Source of the DNA: Myxococcales bacterium
GTDB taxonomy: Bacteria > Myxococcota_A > UBA9042
NCBI GenBank assembly: GCA_947491025.1
Contig: CANLIC010000032.1
Span: 1 to 49,210 of the forward strand
Length of the DNA: 49,210 bases
Direction: 5' to 3'
Below are positions 1 to 13,694 of the stretch, piece after piece (within the stretch, counting starts at the first letter, position 1; each line of letters opens with the position of its first letter). A program made the position numbers and the translations under genes. Below the pieces are notes generated by a model, which made no database searches, had not been told where the DNA came from, and worked only from the letters and a program-made list of their open reading frames with translations.

Positions 1-225
1 AGCGGACTTGGACTGCAGTGGCGCAGCTTCATCGAAGACATGGTGGCGCTGCCAGTGACGGTCACACACTCGCAGTCACGCTGCTTGTATCAAGTGGCGG
101 CGAACCCGCGGCAACCTGAGCGCACCGCGCAACTGACCAAGGCGGTCGCTGAGATCAACCGGCGGCAGATTCGACGCGGCGAGCAACTGCTGCAATTCGA
201 GGTGGTTCTGCCGGAGAGTGGATGA
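1..225 (+). CDS. 3' end of an unidentified gene, truncated by the window edge
   Basis: The reading frame is open from base 1 and ends at a TGA at 223-225, giving the last 74 residues of a protein that starts outside the window. The tail is rich in Gln and Arg (for example EINRRQIRRGEQLLQFEV) and shows no signal peptide, membrane segment or recognisable catalytic motif. An internal ATG at 40 exists, but nothing marks it as the true start. I do not recognise the family. It could be the end of a transposase or of a chromosomal gene, and only upstream sequence would settle that. Confidence 0.4.
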   Translation, partial: SGLGLQWRSFIEDMVALPVTVTHSQSRCLYQVAANPRQPERTAQLTKAVAEINRRQIRRGEQLLQFEVVLPESG

Positions 226-779
226 AAATGGCGGATCGGGGTCGGCGCGTAGGGCCGAGGTTCCTGTCTGAGGTCAGCGCGCTGGTACCGCGGAACAGTG
301 ACATATGAACGGCCATTTGGATCCTCCTGGGGCCGGTCAGTAGCGCCAGGATGCAGTATCGCTCGCTCGCTCGCTCGCAAGTCTTTTTTTCGCCCGGCAA
401 CGATCCCCGCGGCGAGAACCCCTGGAATTCGTCATAGCGCGGGAAACTTGAGCTCGGCCTGGCATTTCACTGCCCCGACCAAGCGTTCCAGCGCTGAGAG
501 CAACCTCTTCCGCCCAGCCACGCTTCGTCAGAATCGCCGTCCGTCACATGGTCTGGAACCTACAGGGCTGGCCAATCGTCTAGGGCCTACGAGGGAGGCA
601 CCTACGACGGCGCACCTGCGACGGCAGCCTTCGGCCAATGGGCGGCCTCGGCGCAGGGCCGCACAGCGTAGCTCTGGCGGAGTGCCTACGGCCAGCGCCG
701 CCGCCGCGGCCCCACGACGCTACGACGCCACGACCAAGCTTGTTGAATACTTGACATCCAAGGGGGCCGCTCCACAACC
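226..779. other. 554-base stretch with no convincing gene
   Basis: An open frame at 298-804 (plus) gives an Arg/Pro/Ala-rich product with no domain character and no good ribosome site, so I read it as noncoding. The stretch holds a short TCGC tandem repeat followed by a seven-T run at 384-390. It also has a TTGACA at 751-756 in front of the next gene, without a good -10 box. Base composition is more mixed than in the flanking genes. Confidence 0.5.
359..378. repeat. TCGC tetranucleotide repeat, five units
   Basis: Five perfect copies of TCGC stand in tandem, shortly before a run of seven T at 384-390. It lies outside any convincing gene. Repeats of this kind can vary in copy number by slippage. 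No function is evident. Confidence 0.7.
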
Positions 780-812
780 ATGGGCGGCGCCCCTTGGCGC
801 GTGAGGTGGGGC

Positions 813-1877
813 ATGCAAGCCAACGGCCACGATCTCGTGCGTCACGTGCTGTCGGTCGGCGGCATCTTGGCCTTGCTCGGGCTCTCGGTGTGGGTGATGC
901 AGCCCTTTCTCGGCGCGGCGTTGTGGGCGGCGACGCTCGTCGTGGCGACGTGGCCGCTGCACACGCGATTGCGGAGGAGCGTGGGAGAGCGGCGCAACTT
1001 GGCGGCCTTTCTGATGGCGTTCGGCCTGCTGCTGCTGCTGGTGGTGCCGCTGTTCGCTGCCGTCGACACGTTGGTCTCACACCGCGGCATGGCGATCGGC
1101 TGGTGGAAGAAGGTCCTGGCCGAGGGTCTGCCGCCGGCCCCGTCTTGGCTTCTGACCGTGCCGTGGGTCGGCGAGTCCCTTGCCGAATCCTACAAGGAGC
1201 TCGCAGCGGCAGGTGCCGATGGCGTCACCGGGCGCCTCGCGCCCCATGCTGGGAGCATCGGCCGGTGGGTCTTCGGCGAGGCGCGGGACATCGGTGGACT
1301 GCTGCTGGAGTTCTTCTTGGTCGTGCTCTTCTGCGGTCTGATGTACCGCGACGGCGAGCGCGCGGCGGACTTGTCGAGGCGGCTCGGTCGACGGTTGGCC
1401 GGGGCGCGCGGCGAAGAGGCGGTGCTGCTCGCGGGACAGGCCGTACGAGCCGTCGCCCTCGGCGTGGGCGTTACGGCGCTGGTGCAGTCGTCGCTGGGCG
1501 GTCTCGGGTTGTGGCTCTTTGGCGTGCCATTCGCCGGCTTGCTCTCGGCGCTGATGCTGATGCTGTGCATCGCCCAGGTCGGACCGAGCCTCGTGCTCTT
1601 TCCCGCCGTGGGCTGGATGTACTGGCAGGGCAGGACGGGCGCGGCGACGGCGCTCTTGGTGCTGAGCATCGTGGTGGCGTTGCTGGACAACGTTTTGCGG
1701 CCGGTGCTGATCCGCCAGGGTGCCGATTTGCCGCTGCTGCTGATCTTTGCCGGCGTCATCGGTGGCTTGCTGGCCTTTGGCCTGGTGGGAATCTTCGTCG
1801 GCCCGGTGGTGCTGGCCGTGACCTACACCCTGATGCAGGCCTGGGTGGCTGAGGCCCCCACCCAGAGCGAGGGCTAG
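813..1877 (+). CDS. ydiK: AI-2E/PerM family transporter, YdiK-like
   Basis: A 354-residue polytopic inner-membrane protein. From memory of Escherichia coli YdiK the match runs along the whole chain, including the segments VRAVALGVGVTALVQ, LDNVLRPVLIRQGADLPL and GVIGGLLAFGLVGIFVGP. Hydrophobic helices lie near residues 10-45, 60-85, 165-190, 215-280 and 285-345. The family is described as transporting small molecules such as autoinducer-2, but substrates are known for few members and none can be assigned here. I chose the ATG at 813 because the N-terminus then has YdiK length. It follows a GAGGTGG at 803-809, which is rather close. An in-frame ATG at 780 would add 11 residues. The gene stands alone and converges on the minus-strand gene that ends at 1929. 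Confidence 0.85.
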   Translation: MQANGHDLVRHVLSVGGILALLGLSVWVMQPFLGAALWAATLVVATWPLHTRLRRSVGERRNLAAFLMAFGLLLLLVVPLFAAVDTLVSHRGMAIGWWKKVLAEGLPPAPSWLLTVPWVGESLAESYKELAAAGADGVTGRLAPHAGSIGRWVFGEARDIGGLLLEFFLVVLFCGLMYRDGERAADLSRRLGRRLAGARGEEAVLLAGQAVRAVALGVGVTALVQSSLGGLGLWLFGVPFAGLLSALMLMLCIAQVGPSLVLFPAVGWMYWQGRTGAATALLVLSIVVALLDNVLRPVLIRQGADLPLLLIFAGVIGGLLAFGLVGIFVGPVVLAVTYTLMQAWVAEAPTQSEG

Positions 1878-1928
1878 CGCCGAAGCGGGCCCGCGGACGG
1901 GCTGGGAGACATCGCGCGGAGCGCTCGC

Positions 1929-3995
1929 TCAGGCGAAGTGGCGGCGCACCAGCAAGGCGGCGAGGGCGAGCAACAGCGCAGCCAGCGCGCCCTGGCTTGG
2001 GCCCGCCGTACGGCCGTGGGCGCTGCAGCCGGCCGATCCGCCTGCGGGGGCCACCAACTGGTTGGTGCCGGGGAGACCGCCATTGCCGCTGCCGCTGAGG
2101 GCGTCTTGGCCACCGGGACGGCTGTCGGGTTCGCCAGCGCTGCCGCCGCCGTTTCCGCCGCTGGCGCTGCCATCAGCGCCGCCGCTGCCGCCGCCGCTGC
2201 CACCAGCGCCGCCGCTGCCGCCGCCGTTGCCGCCGCCGCTGCCGTTTCCGCTGCCGCCGCCGTTTCCGCTGCCGCCGCCGCCCGGCTTGGGCACGCTCGC
2301 CTCGGCGATGCACTTCATGGCATGGCAGACGAGGCCTTCGCCGCAGGGGACGCCATTGGCGGCAAAGTGGCTGCAGGCCGTGCCCTGGCAATCGTCGCTG
2401 GTGCAGGGATCGCCGTCGTCACAGCCGCCAGGCCCGCTCTGGCAGGTGCCGGACGCGGCGTCACAGGTGTCGAGCGTGCAGCCGTTGCCGTCGCTGCAGT
2501 CCTTCTTGGCGCTCTGGCAGACGCCGCCTTTGCAACCATCGACGGTGCAGAGATTGCCGTCTTCGCAGTCCTTGCTGGCGTGGGCGCAGGCGCCGCCTTG
2601 GCAGCTGTCGGCCGTGCAGACGTCGCCATCGTCGCAGGCGACAGCGCTGTGCTGGCAGGCCCCGCCCTGGCAGCCGGCGTCAACGGTGCAGGGATCGCCA
2701 TCGTCGCAGTTCTTGGCGATGTGGCCGCAGACGCCGCCTAGGCAGCCGTCGGCGGTGCAGGCGTCGCCGTCGTTGCAGTCCTTGCCGGCGTGTTGGCAGG
2801 CGCCGCCCTGGCAGCTGTCGGCGGTGCAGGCGTCGCCGTCGTCGCAGGGCTTGCTGGCGTGCGTGCAGGCGCCGCCCTGGCAGGCGTCGTTGGTGCAGCC
2901 GTTGCCGTCGTCGCAGGACTTGGTCGCGCCGCCCTTGCAGCCGCTGCCGCTGCAGACATCGCCCTGGGTGCAGGCATTGCCGTCGTCACAGGCGGCGCCG
3001 GTTCCGGTGTGGCTGCACTTGCCGATGCTGGCGTCGCAGGCGTCCTTGGTGCAGGCGTTGCCGTCGTCGCAGGAGGCCGGGCACTGACCGACGCAGCTCG
3101 CGGCGGTGGCCGAGCTGGCCTTGCACTGCGACCCGCCCGGGCAGGCGCTGGCGGTCACCTTGCCATCGTTGCAGGTCGCGAGCTTGCCGTCGGGGAGGCA
3201 GATCTTGGCGCCGCCCTTGTTGGGGCACATCGCGAAGACGCAGCGCAGGCCGAGGTCGTCGTGGACGCACTTGCTGCCGTACGCCCCGCAGTCGCCCTTC
3301 TCGCACTTGCTGTTGACCATGACCGTGCCTTCGCAGTGGTCCTGGCAGGCCGGCGCGTCTTGCAGGAGCTTGCGTTGCAACGCCTCATACTGCGAGCTGG
3401 CCGACCGGATTCCGTACACGCAGCCCGTCGTGCAGCCGGCGCACTCCCAAGCCCAGACCGAGCCGTAGGGGTCACCCTTCTCGTAGAGGAAGATGTGGCC
3501 GGCGCCATTGGTGTTGTAGTTGAAGGCGTCGGCGATCTTCACGTCCTTTCGCGCGATGTGGTTCCACCACACCGACTGCGACTTGAAGTGCATCGTCGCG
3601 TAGGGGTGATAGTAGGTCTCGAGCGCGGTGGGCTTGTCGATCTGCCAGGCCTTGGCGACGAACCCTGAGCAGTCGGCACCCCAGAGCCCGGAGTGCGTAC
3701 ATTCCGGACAGCCACTGGAGCCCGGCTTCGGCGTGCACTTGCCCTTGTTGGCGAGGTCACCCGGCTTCCATTTGCCGCCGCCCCACCAGTAGGAGAAGCC
3801 GGGCACGGTCTTGGCGATGGCGACGATGGCGCTTCGGCTCATCGGCTGCGGCGCCGCCTGCGCCGGTTGTCCCAGCGCGGACAGGCCGACCAGCGCTGCG
3901 GCAAGCGCGAGGGCCATGGGCCCGGCGACGTTGTGCATCGCGGTGCAGCGCGGCGCGCCTTGGTGTGAGGGGCGCAGGTCAATGCAGTGCTTCAT
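1929..3995 (-). CDS. Secreted NlpC/P60-like protein with ten Cys-rich CDDG repeats and a MYXO-CTERM-like tail
   Basis: A 688-residue exported protein. Residues about 20-48 form a signal peptide ending near QPAQA. Residues 65-230 resemble an NlpC/P60 cysteine peptidase: SYWWGGG, then ADCSGFVAKAW with the candidate nucleophile Cys109, then GAGHIFLYEKG with a candidate His near 168. Proteins of this fold usually cut peptidoglycan peptides, so that is the inferred activity. About ten repeats follow of the form CDDGxxCTxDxCxxGxCxH, then a Gly/Ser/Asn linker. The C-terminus is AGCSAHGRTAG, a hydrophobic helix and VRRHFA, like a MYXO-CTERM anchor that is processed at its Cys. The ATG at 3995 overlaps the stop of the upstream gene as ATGA and has a GAGAGGTGG ribosome site, so the two are translationally coupled. 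Confidence 0.75.
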   Translation of the reverse strand: MKHCIDLRPSHQGAPRCTAMHNVAGPMALALAAALVGLSALGQPAQAAPQPMSRSAIVAIAKTVPGFSYWWGGGKWKPGDLANKGKCTPKPGSSGCPECTHSGLWGADCSGFVAKAWQIDKPTALETYYHPYATMHFKSQSVWWNHIARKDVKIADAFNYNTNGAGHIFLYEKGDPYGSVWAWECAGCTTGCVYGIRSASSQYEALQRKLLQDAPACQDHCEGTVMVNSKCEKGDCGAYGSKCVHDDLGLRCVFAMCPNKGGAKICLPDGKLATCNDGKVTASACPGGSQCKASSATAASCVGQCPASCDDGNACTKDACDASIGKCSHTGTGAACDDGNACTQGDVCSGSGCKGGATKSCDDGNGCTNDACQGGACTHASKPCDDGDACTADSCQGGACQHAGKDCNDGDACTADGCLGGVCGHIAKNCDDGDPCTVDAGCQGGACQHSAVACDDGDVCTADSCQGGACAHASKDCEDGNLCTVDGCKGGVCQSAKKDCSDGNGCTLDTCDAASGTCQSGPGGCDDGDPCTSDDCQGTACSHFAANGVPCGEGLVCHAMKCIAEASVPKPGGGGSGNGGGSGNGSGGGNGGGSGGAGGSGGGSGGADGSASGGNGGGSAGEPDSRPGGQDALSGSGNGGLPGTNQLVAPAGGSAGCSAHGRTAGPSQGALAALLLALAALLVRRHFA
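2141..2283. repeat. GCC/GCT-rich microsatellite-like repeat coding a Gly/Ser/Asn linker
   Basis: A low-complexity run of CCGCCGCTG-like units lies inside the NlpC/P60-like gene. On the coding (minus) strand it reads as alternating GGC, AGC and AAC codons and makes a flexible linker of about 48 residues between the Cys repeats and the C-terminal sorting tail. Its length is likely to vary between strains by slippage in multiples of three bases. Confidence 0.7.
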
Positions 3996-5209
3996 CGCGT
4001 CCACCTCTCGATGATGACGCCCTCGTCGCGGCGAGCCAGGTGCCAATAGCTGCCATCGCGGCCGAGGCTGAAGGTCCGCATCTGCTCGTGCGGGCCCTGC
4101 TCGAGCAAGGCACCGTCGCGGTACTGGACGCTGCCGTCCGGGCCGAGCCGCACCACCTCGAGTCCCTCGCGCACGATGGCGCCGGCGTCGTCTTCGAGCA
4201 GGGTGTTGACGGCCATCCAGGCACCGCCATCGGCGGCTCCGTCCAGGCTGCGGACGGCGAACACCGGCGCGGGAAAGCGCACGCCGGCTTGCAGGCGGGG
4301 CGCGCTGGCGCCGCTTTGACGGAGATCGTGGACCCGAACGACGACGTGGTCGCCGACGCGCTCGAGGCCGTAGGCACTGGCGCCATCGTGACCGGGCCGG
4401 GCGGCGAGCGTCTGGCCGAGTCCGCTACGGCTTCCATCGAAGGCACCGAGCCGATGACAGGCGACGTGCGCCCACTCGGCGAAGATCGCGCCGTCGTGCA
4501 CGAAGAGGCCGGTGACGCCGCCGCCGAAGGCGATGCCGGTCGGGCCGGGCGACGCCGCCGGATCGCGCACCGGCTGGCCGTCGCCGCGCAGGTCGAGGCG
4601 GAACTGCTCGCGGCCACTGACGGGGTCGAGGGCGACGACCACGCCATCGACCAGGCGATCGAGGACCAGCAGACTGCGCACGACCGCGGGTATGGCGCTG
4701 GGGGCGTCGGGGCCGGGGGCCTCGACCAGCGCGAGATCTTGGGCGGCGGCGACGGGGACCTGAACGTCGCCGACCAGCCGCTGGGTCGCGGCGTCCAGGC
4801 GGACGACGCGGGTGTTGAGCTGATCGAGCACCCACAGGCCGCCCTGGCCGTCGGCGGCGATGGCCATGGGCGCGGTCGGGTTCTGCTCTGAGCCCTGAAA
4901 GCGGCCGAGGGCCTGGGCGCCCTGACCCCAGGCGAGGCGGGCGATCTCACCGCGCCGCCAGGTCGGCTGATCGCCCGCGGGAGCGTTGGGTGCGGCCGCC
5001 GGTAGCGCCGCAGGTTGGGCGGCCTTTGCGGGCGCCGGGGCCACGGCAGGCGCGGCGACGGGAGCGGTGGCGGCGACCTTGACGGGCGGCGCTGGCGCCT
5101 CGCTCGGCTGGGCCTTCTGGCTGCAGGCCGTGCCGGCGGCAAAGACGAGCGCGATCGCGGGCATCGCCGCGCGCCCGGCCGAGACCAGCAGGGGAGGTAG
5201 TCGCAGCAT
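3992..5209 (-). CDS. Exported beta-propeller-like protein of unknown function
   Basis: A 405-residue protein with an N-terminal hydrophobic segment ending AAGTACSQ. The Cys at about residue 27 could be lipidated, although the lipobox is imperfect. A Pro/Ala-rich linker follows, then a body with repeating blade-like motifs such as GGLWVLDQLNTRVVRLD, SLLVLDRLVDGVVVALDP and GTYW-type endings. These suggest an NHL/YVTN-style propeller, which is an inference from pattern only. I chose the ATG at 5209 because GGAGGCGACG sits just before it. An ATG four codons upstream has no such site. The stop overlaps the start of the NlpC/P60-like gene by four bases (ATGA), so the two proteins are probably made together and may act together in the envelope. 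Confidence 0.65.
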   Translation of the reverse strand: MLRLPPLLVSAGRAAMPAIALVFAAGTACSQKAQPSEAPAPPVKVAATAPVAAPAVAPAPAKAAQPAALPAAAPNAPAGDQPTWRRGEIARLAWGQGAQALGRFQGSEQNPTAPMAIAADGQGGLWVLDQLNTRVVRLDAATQRLVGDVQVPVAAAQDLALVEAPGPDAPSAIPAVVRSLLVLDRLVDGVVVALDPVSGREQFRLDLRGDGQPVRDPAASPGPTGIAFGGGVTGLFVHDGAIFAEWAHVACHRLGAFDGSRSGLGQTLAARPGHDGASAYGLERVGDHVVVRVHDLRQSGASAPRLQAGVRFPAPVFAVRSLDGAADGGAWMAVNTLLEDDAGAIVREGLEVVRLGPDGSVQYRDGALLEQGPHEQMRTFSLGRDGSYWHLARRDEGVIIERWTR

Positions 5210-5420
5210 CGTCGCCTCCATCGCGGCGCGGCGCCGCCGTTTGGCCGCCCACTCGCTCAGGGCTTGGGAGGGTCGCACGAGGTCACGTGCTGTGCCAATG
5301 GTCGATGCAAGGGCGCATAGTCGCTGGGGTCCTGATACCCCAACGCGGAGGCCCTTGCCGCGGCGGATCGAACGTGGTTGGTAGCGTCCGCGCCCGCCCC
5401 GGCGCCGTGGAGCCCGCCTC

Positions 5421-11150
<5,730 letters not shown>

Positions 11151-11173
11151 GCGGGCGATCGGCGGGCGCTCTC

Positions 11174-13312
11174 TTAGGGGGCCACCACGACGCTGAAGCT
11201 CGCCGGTGCCGAGCTGACCTGGGCCGTGAGGTCACCGGGCTGGCCGGAGAGCACGCGCAAGGCGACGCTGTAGCTGCCCGGCTGGTCGAAGGCGACGTCG
11301 CGCGCCGCGCCGCTGGTAAGGTCGGCGTCGAACCAGAGCGAGGAGCTCGGCGGACGCGCCGTCACCAGCCAGCGGTAGGCGCCGGTGAAGGCGATGGGCA
11401 GGTTACCCTTCTGAATGGCGCCGACGAGGTTGACGGTCTTACCGACCTTGGCGCCAGCGACGGGCTTGGCGGTGGCCGTTGGCGCCACGAGGCCGGTCTT
11501 GGTCGTGCCCTCGAGCGGGATCGACAGCTTCTCGACCTTGCCGCTGCAGGTGCCGCCTTGCACGACGCCGCGACACCAGTACTGGTGCAGCTGGCCATAG
11601 TGGGGCTTGCCGCTGCTCGATGCCGGCGTGAAGCGCACCTTCAACGTGGTCATGCCGAAGGGTGGCAAGGTCTGGGTCAGGCTGCCGCCGACCACCTCGT
11701 ACTCATCGCTGACGCCGCCCGTGACGCAGGCGTCTTGCTGGCTGACGTTGAAGCTGGTCAGGCAGCCCTCGACGATCGACAGCGTCGCACAGCTCTGGTT
11801 GGCCAGGGTCAGCACCACCTCGTCCGAGCCGCCGGGGCTGGCTTGGAACATCGGTGGCGCCGGGCCGTAGACCAGCTTGGCCTCGTCGCAGGCTCCCGCT
11901 TGCAGGGGAATCCAGACCTCATCGACGTCGCCCTGTTGCTCGAGCACGACGCGCAGCGACGCCGACGGCGGGCTCAGGTTGGCGACCCAGTGCACCTGCA
12001 GCTCGACGACGCCCCCCTTCTCCAGCGTGTAGGGTGCTTGCTGCGCCCCGCCTTGCACAATCGCCGCCGCGTAGCTCTGGGCGAGCTGCGCCTCGGTGAC
12101 TGCGCCGTCGGCGGGCTGCAGGCCAAACTCCGCGATCAGCAAGGGCGCAGGGCCGTGGTTCTGCAGCTTGCACGAGGCCTTGCCGCCCGGCGGTCCGGCG
12201 CCGAGGTCGAGCTTCTGTGCGCCGCCGCAGGCCAGGGTGTAGCTGGACGGCGGCGTCCACACCGGCTGGAACGAAGCGGTGACCGACTGCGCCGAGGCGC
12301 CTTGGGCGAAGAGCTTCATGGTCACCGGCGCCGCCTGCTTGCTCTCGGTGAGCGGCTCGTAACGGACGCAGATCGGCAAGGAGACCGGCGAAGCGCTGGG
12401 GTTGTCGCCGCCACCGTAGACGCCGATGGTGGTGCCCGGCGCTGGCGCCTGCACGATCTGCCAGCTGCCTTCGTCGGTCTGGAGCACGACCTCCGAAACC
12501 GTCAACGGCTTGCAACCGATGTTCTGCAGGGCGGTACAGGCGACTTTGCCTTGGAAGGGCGCGGCGTTCTCGATGTGCACCAGCGGCTTGGTCAGGACGG
12601 CCTTGGCGTCGAGGCAGGGCGTCGCCACGGTGAGCTGCAGGGTCGGGTGCTTGGGGTCGTTGCTGGACACGGTCAAGGTGGCGATGGCCTGCCCCTCCAG
12701 CTTGGGCGCCGTCGTCCACACCGCGGCCAGCGTCAGGGTCTGGAAAGGCTCCAGCAGCAGCGGATAATCGGCCGCCGCCGGCTCAGGGTCGTACCAGTCG
12801 AGCACGATCTGCTTGGTCTCGCTCTGAAAGACAAGGGAGTCGATGCGCAGCGGCGCCTCACCCTTGTTCTCGAGCTCGATCTTGATCTTCAACTTGCTGT
12901 TGTCGACCTGAGGATTCGGGTTGATCCAGAAGGTCTGGACCGGCGACTCGACACCGTCGAGCCGGGCCACCAGCTTGGGCTGTTGCTGCGGCGTGGCATC
13001 GATCACCGCGCCGCTGCCGTCGCCCTGAAAGGCGTCGCCGACGCCAGCGCCATCGCCCTTGCCGCCAGCATCGCCCCCGCCATGGGCATCGATCGCAGCA
13101 CCGCCGCCATCGGCCGCGCCTTGGCCGTCCTTGAGGGCGCCGCCGCCGTCGCCTTGGCCAGCGTCACCCCCGGCGAGTCCGCTGTCGCCGCCCTTGCCGA
13201 GGTTCGGATCGACTTGCAGGGCCGTGGTGCCGCCTTCCCCGTCGTCGCTACAAGCGACGCTCAGAGCGAGGAGCAGGGCAAACATGAGGGCAGGGATCCG
13301 AGCGGTGACCAT
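11174..13312 (-). CDS. Lipoprotein with ASH (choice-of-anchor D)-like domains and a C-terminal PKD-like domain
   Basis: A 712-residue exported protein. The N-terminus has a hydrophobic segment LMFALLLALSVACSDD, with a likely lipidated Cys although position -3 is Ser. A Gly/Asp-rich linker of about 80 residues follows. The body repeats the pattern seen in ASPM/SPD-2/Hydin (choice-of-anchor D) domains: NKGEAPLRIDSLVF, a FxTLTL segment, then TLTVSSNDPKHPTLQLTV, followed by further copies. The last 100 residues look like a PKD domain, with FDQPGSYSVALRVL. Such proteins are usually surface scaffolds or adhesins in Myxococcota, and no enzymatic motif is visible. The ATG at 13312 was preferred over a TTG at 13348. 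The gene converges on uvrA with 23 bases between the stops. Confidence 0.65.
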   Translation of the reverse strand: MVTARIPALMFALLLALSVACSDDGEGGTTALQVDPNLGKGGDSGLAGGDAGQGDGGGALKDGQGAADGGGAAIDAHGGGDAGGKGDGAGVGDAFQGDGSGAVIDATPQQQPKLVARLDGVESPVQTFWINPNPQVDNSKLKIKIELENKGEAPLRIDSLVFQSETKQIVLDWYDPEPAAADYPLLLEPFQTLTLAAVWTTAPKLEGQAIATLTVSSNDPKHPTLQLTVATPCLDAKAVLTKPLVHIENAAPFQGKVACTALQNIGCKPLTVSEVVLQTDEGSWQIVQAPAPGTTIGVYGGGDNPSASPVSLPICVRYEPLTESKQAAPVTMKLFAQGASAQSVTASFQPVWTPPSSYTLACGGAQKLDLGAGPPGGKASCKLQNHGPAPLLIAEFGLQPADGAVTEAQLAQSYAAAIVQGGAQQAPYTLEKGGVVELQVHWVANLSPPSASLRVVLEQQGDVDEVWIPLQAGACDEAKLVYGPAPPMFQASPGGSDEVVLTLANQSCATLSIVEGCLTSFNVSQQDACVTGGVSDEYEVVGGSLTQTLPPFGMTTLKVRFTPASSSGKPHYGQLHQYWCRGVVQGGTCSGKVEKLSIPLEGTTKTGLVAPTATAKPVAGAKVGKTVNLVGAIQKGNLPIAFTGAYRWLVTARPPSSSLWFDADLTSGAARDVAFDQPGSYSVALRVLSGQPGDLTAQVSSAPASFSVVVAP

Positions 13313-13694
13313 CCCGAGCACGGTCGCGCATCCGGGCACTTGGGTCAAGGTTGGTCTCGCCCAGGATCCACCACCGAACGCCCACCCGACCGCCGAATTC
13401 GGAGCCAGCTCTGGGCGTTACTAGGAAGGGACCGGAGGCGTACATGCGGTACGTTGAGGACCGGAGGTTCAAGACGGCCATCAAGCACCTATCGACAGGC
13501 GACCCTAGGGACCGGGACGGAAGTCGCAGCTCCCTCACCGTCTGTGGCCCGGTCCGGGCCCGAAGGCGACGGATCGGGGTCGCGGCCTCGCTCTGCGCAC
13601 CGCTCCTTCAGCGCCTTGCCCGAGGCGCATCCACGGCCCTGCGGTGGCGCCTGTGCTAGGGTCGTGGCAGGCTACGTCGACGATTGGGGGCCCA
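13313..13694. other. Divergent promoter region between the ASH/PKD lipoprotein and the kinase
   Basis: This 382-base stretch separates two divergent genes and must hold both promoters. It contains a perfect CCGAATTCGG palindrome at 13393-13402 and a CGTAC-ATGCG-GTACG inverted repeat at 13439-13453. A TAGGGT at 13657-13662 sits 32 bases before the kinase ATG and could be a -10 box, but no matching -35 was found. Open frames across it show no protein-like composition. Confidence 0.4.

Noticed and set aside
298..804. Plus-strand open frame of 168 codons near the left edge
   Set aside because: Composition is Arg/Pro/Ala without any domain pattern, no ribosome site is present, and it runs into the start of the YdiK-like gene.
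1878..1928. Hairpin (GCGGGCCCGC) between the convergent YdiK-like and NlpC/P60-like genes as a terminator
   Set aside because: The palindrome is only ten bases without a loop, and no T run follows on either strand, so it is too weak to call.
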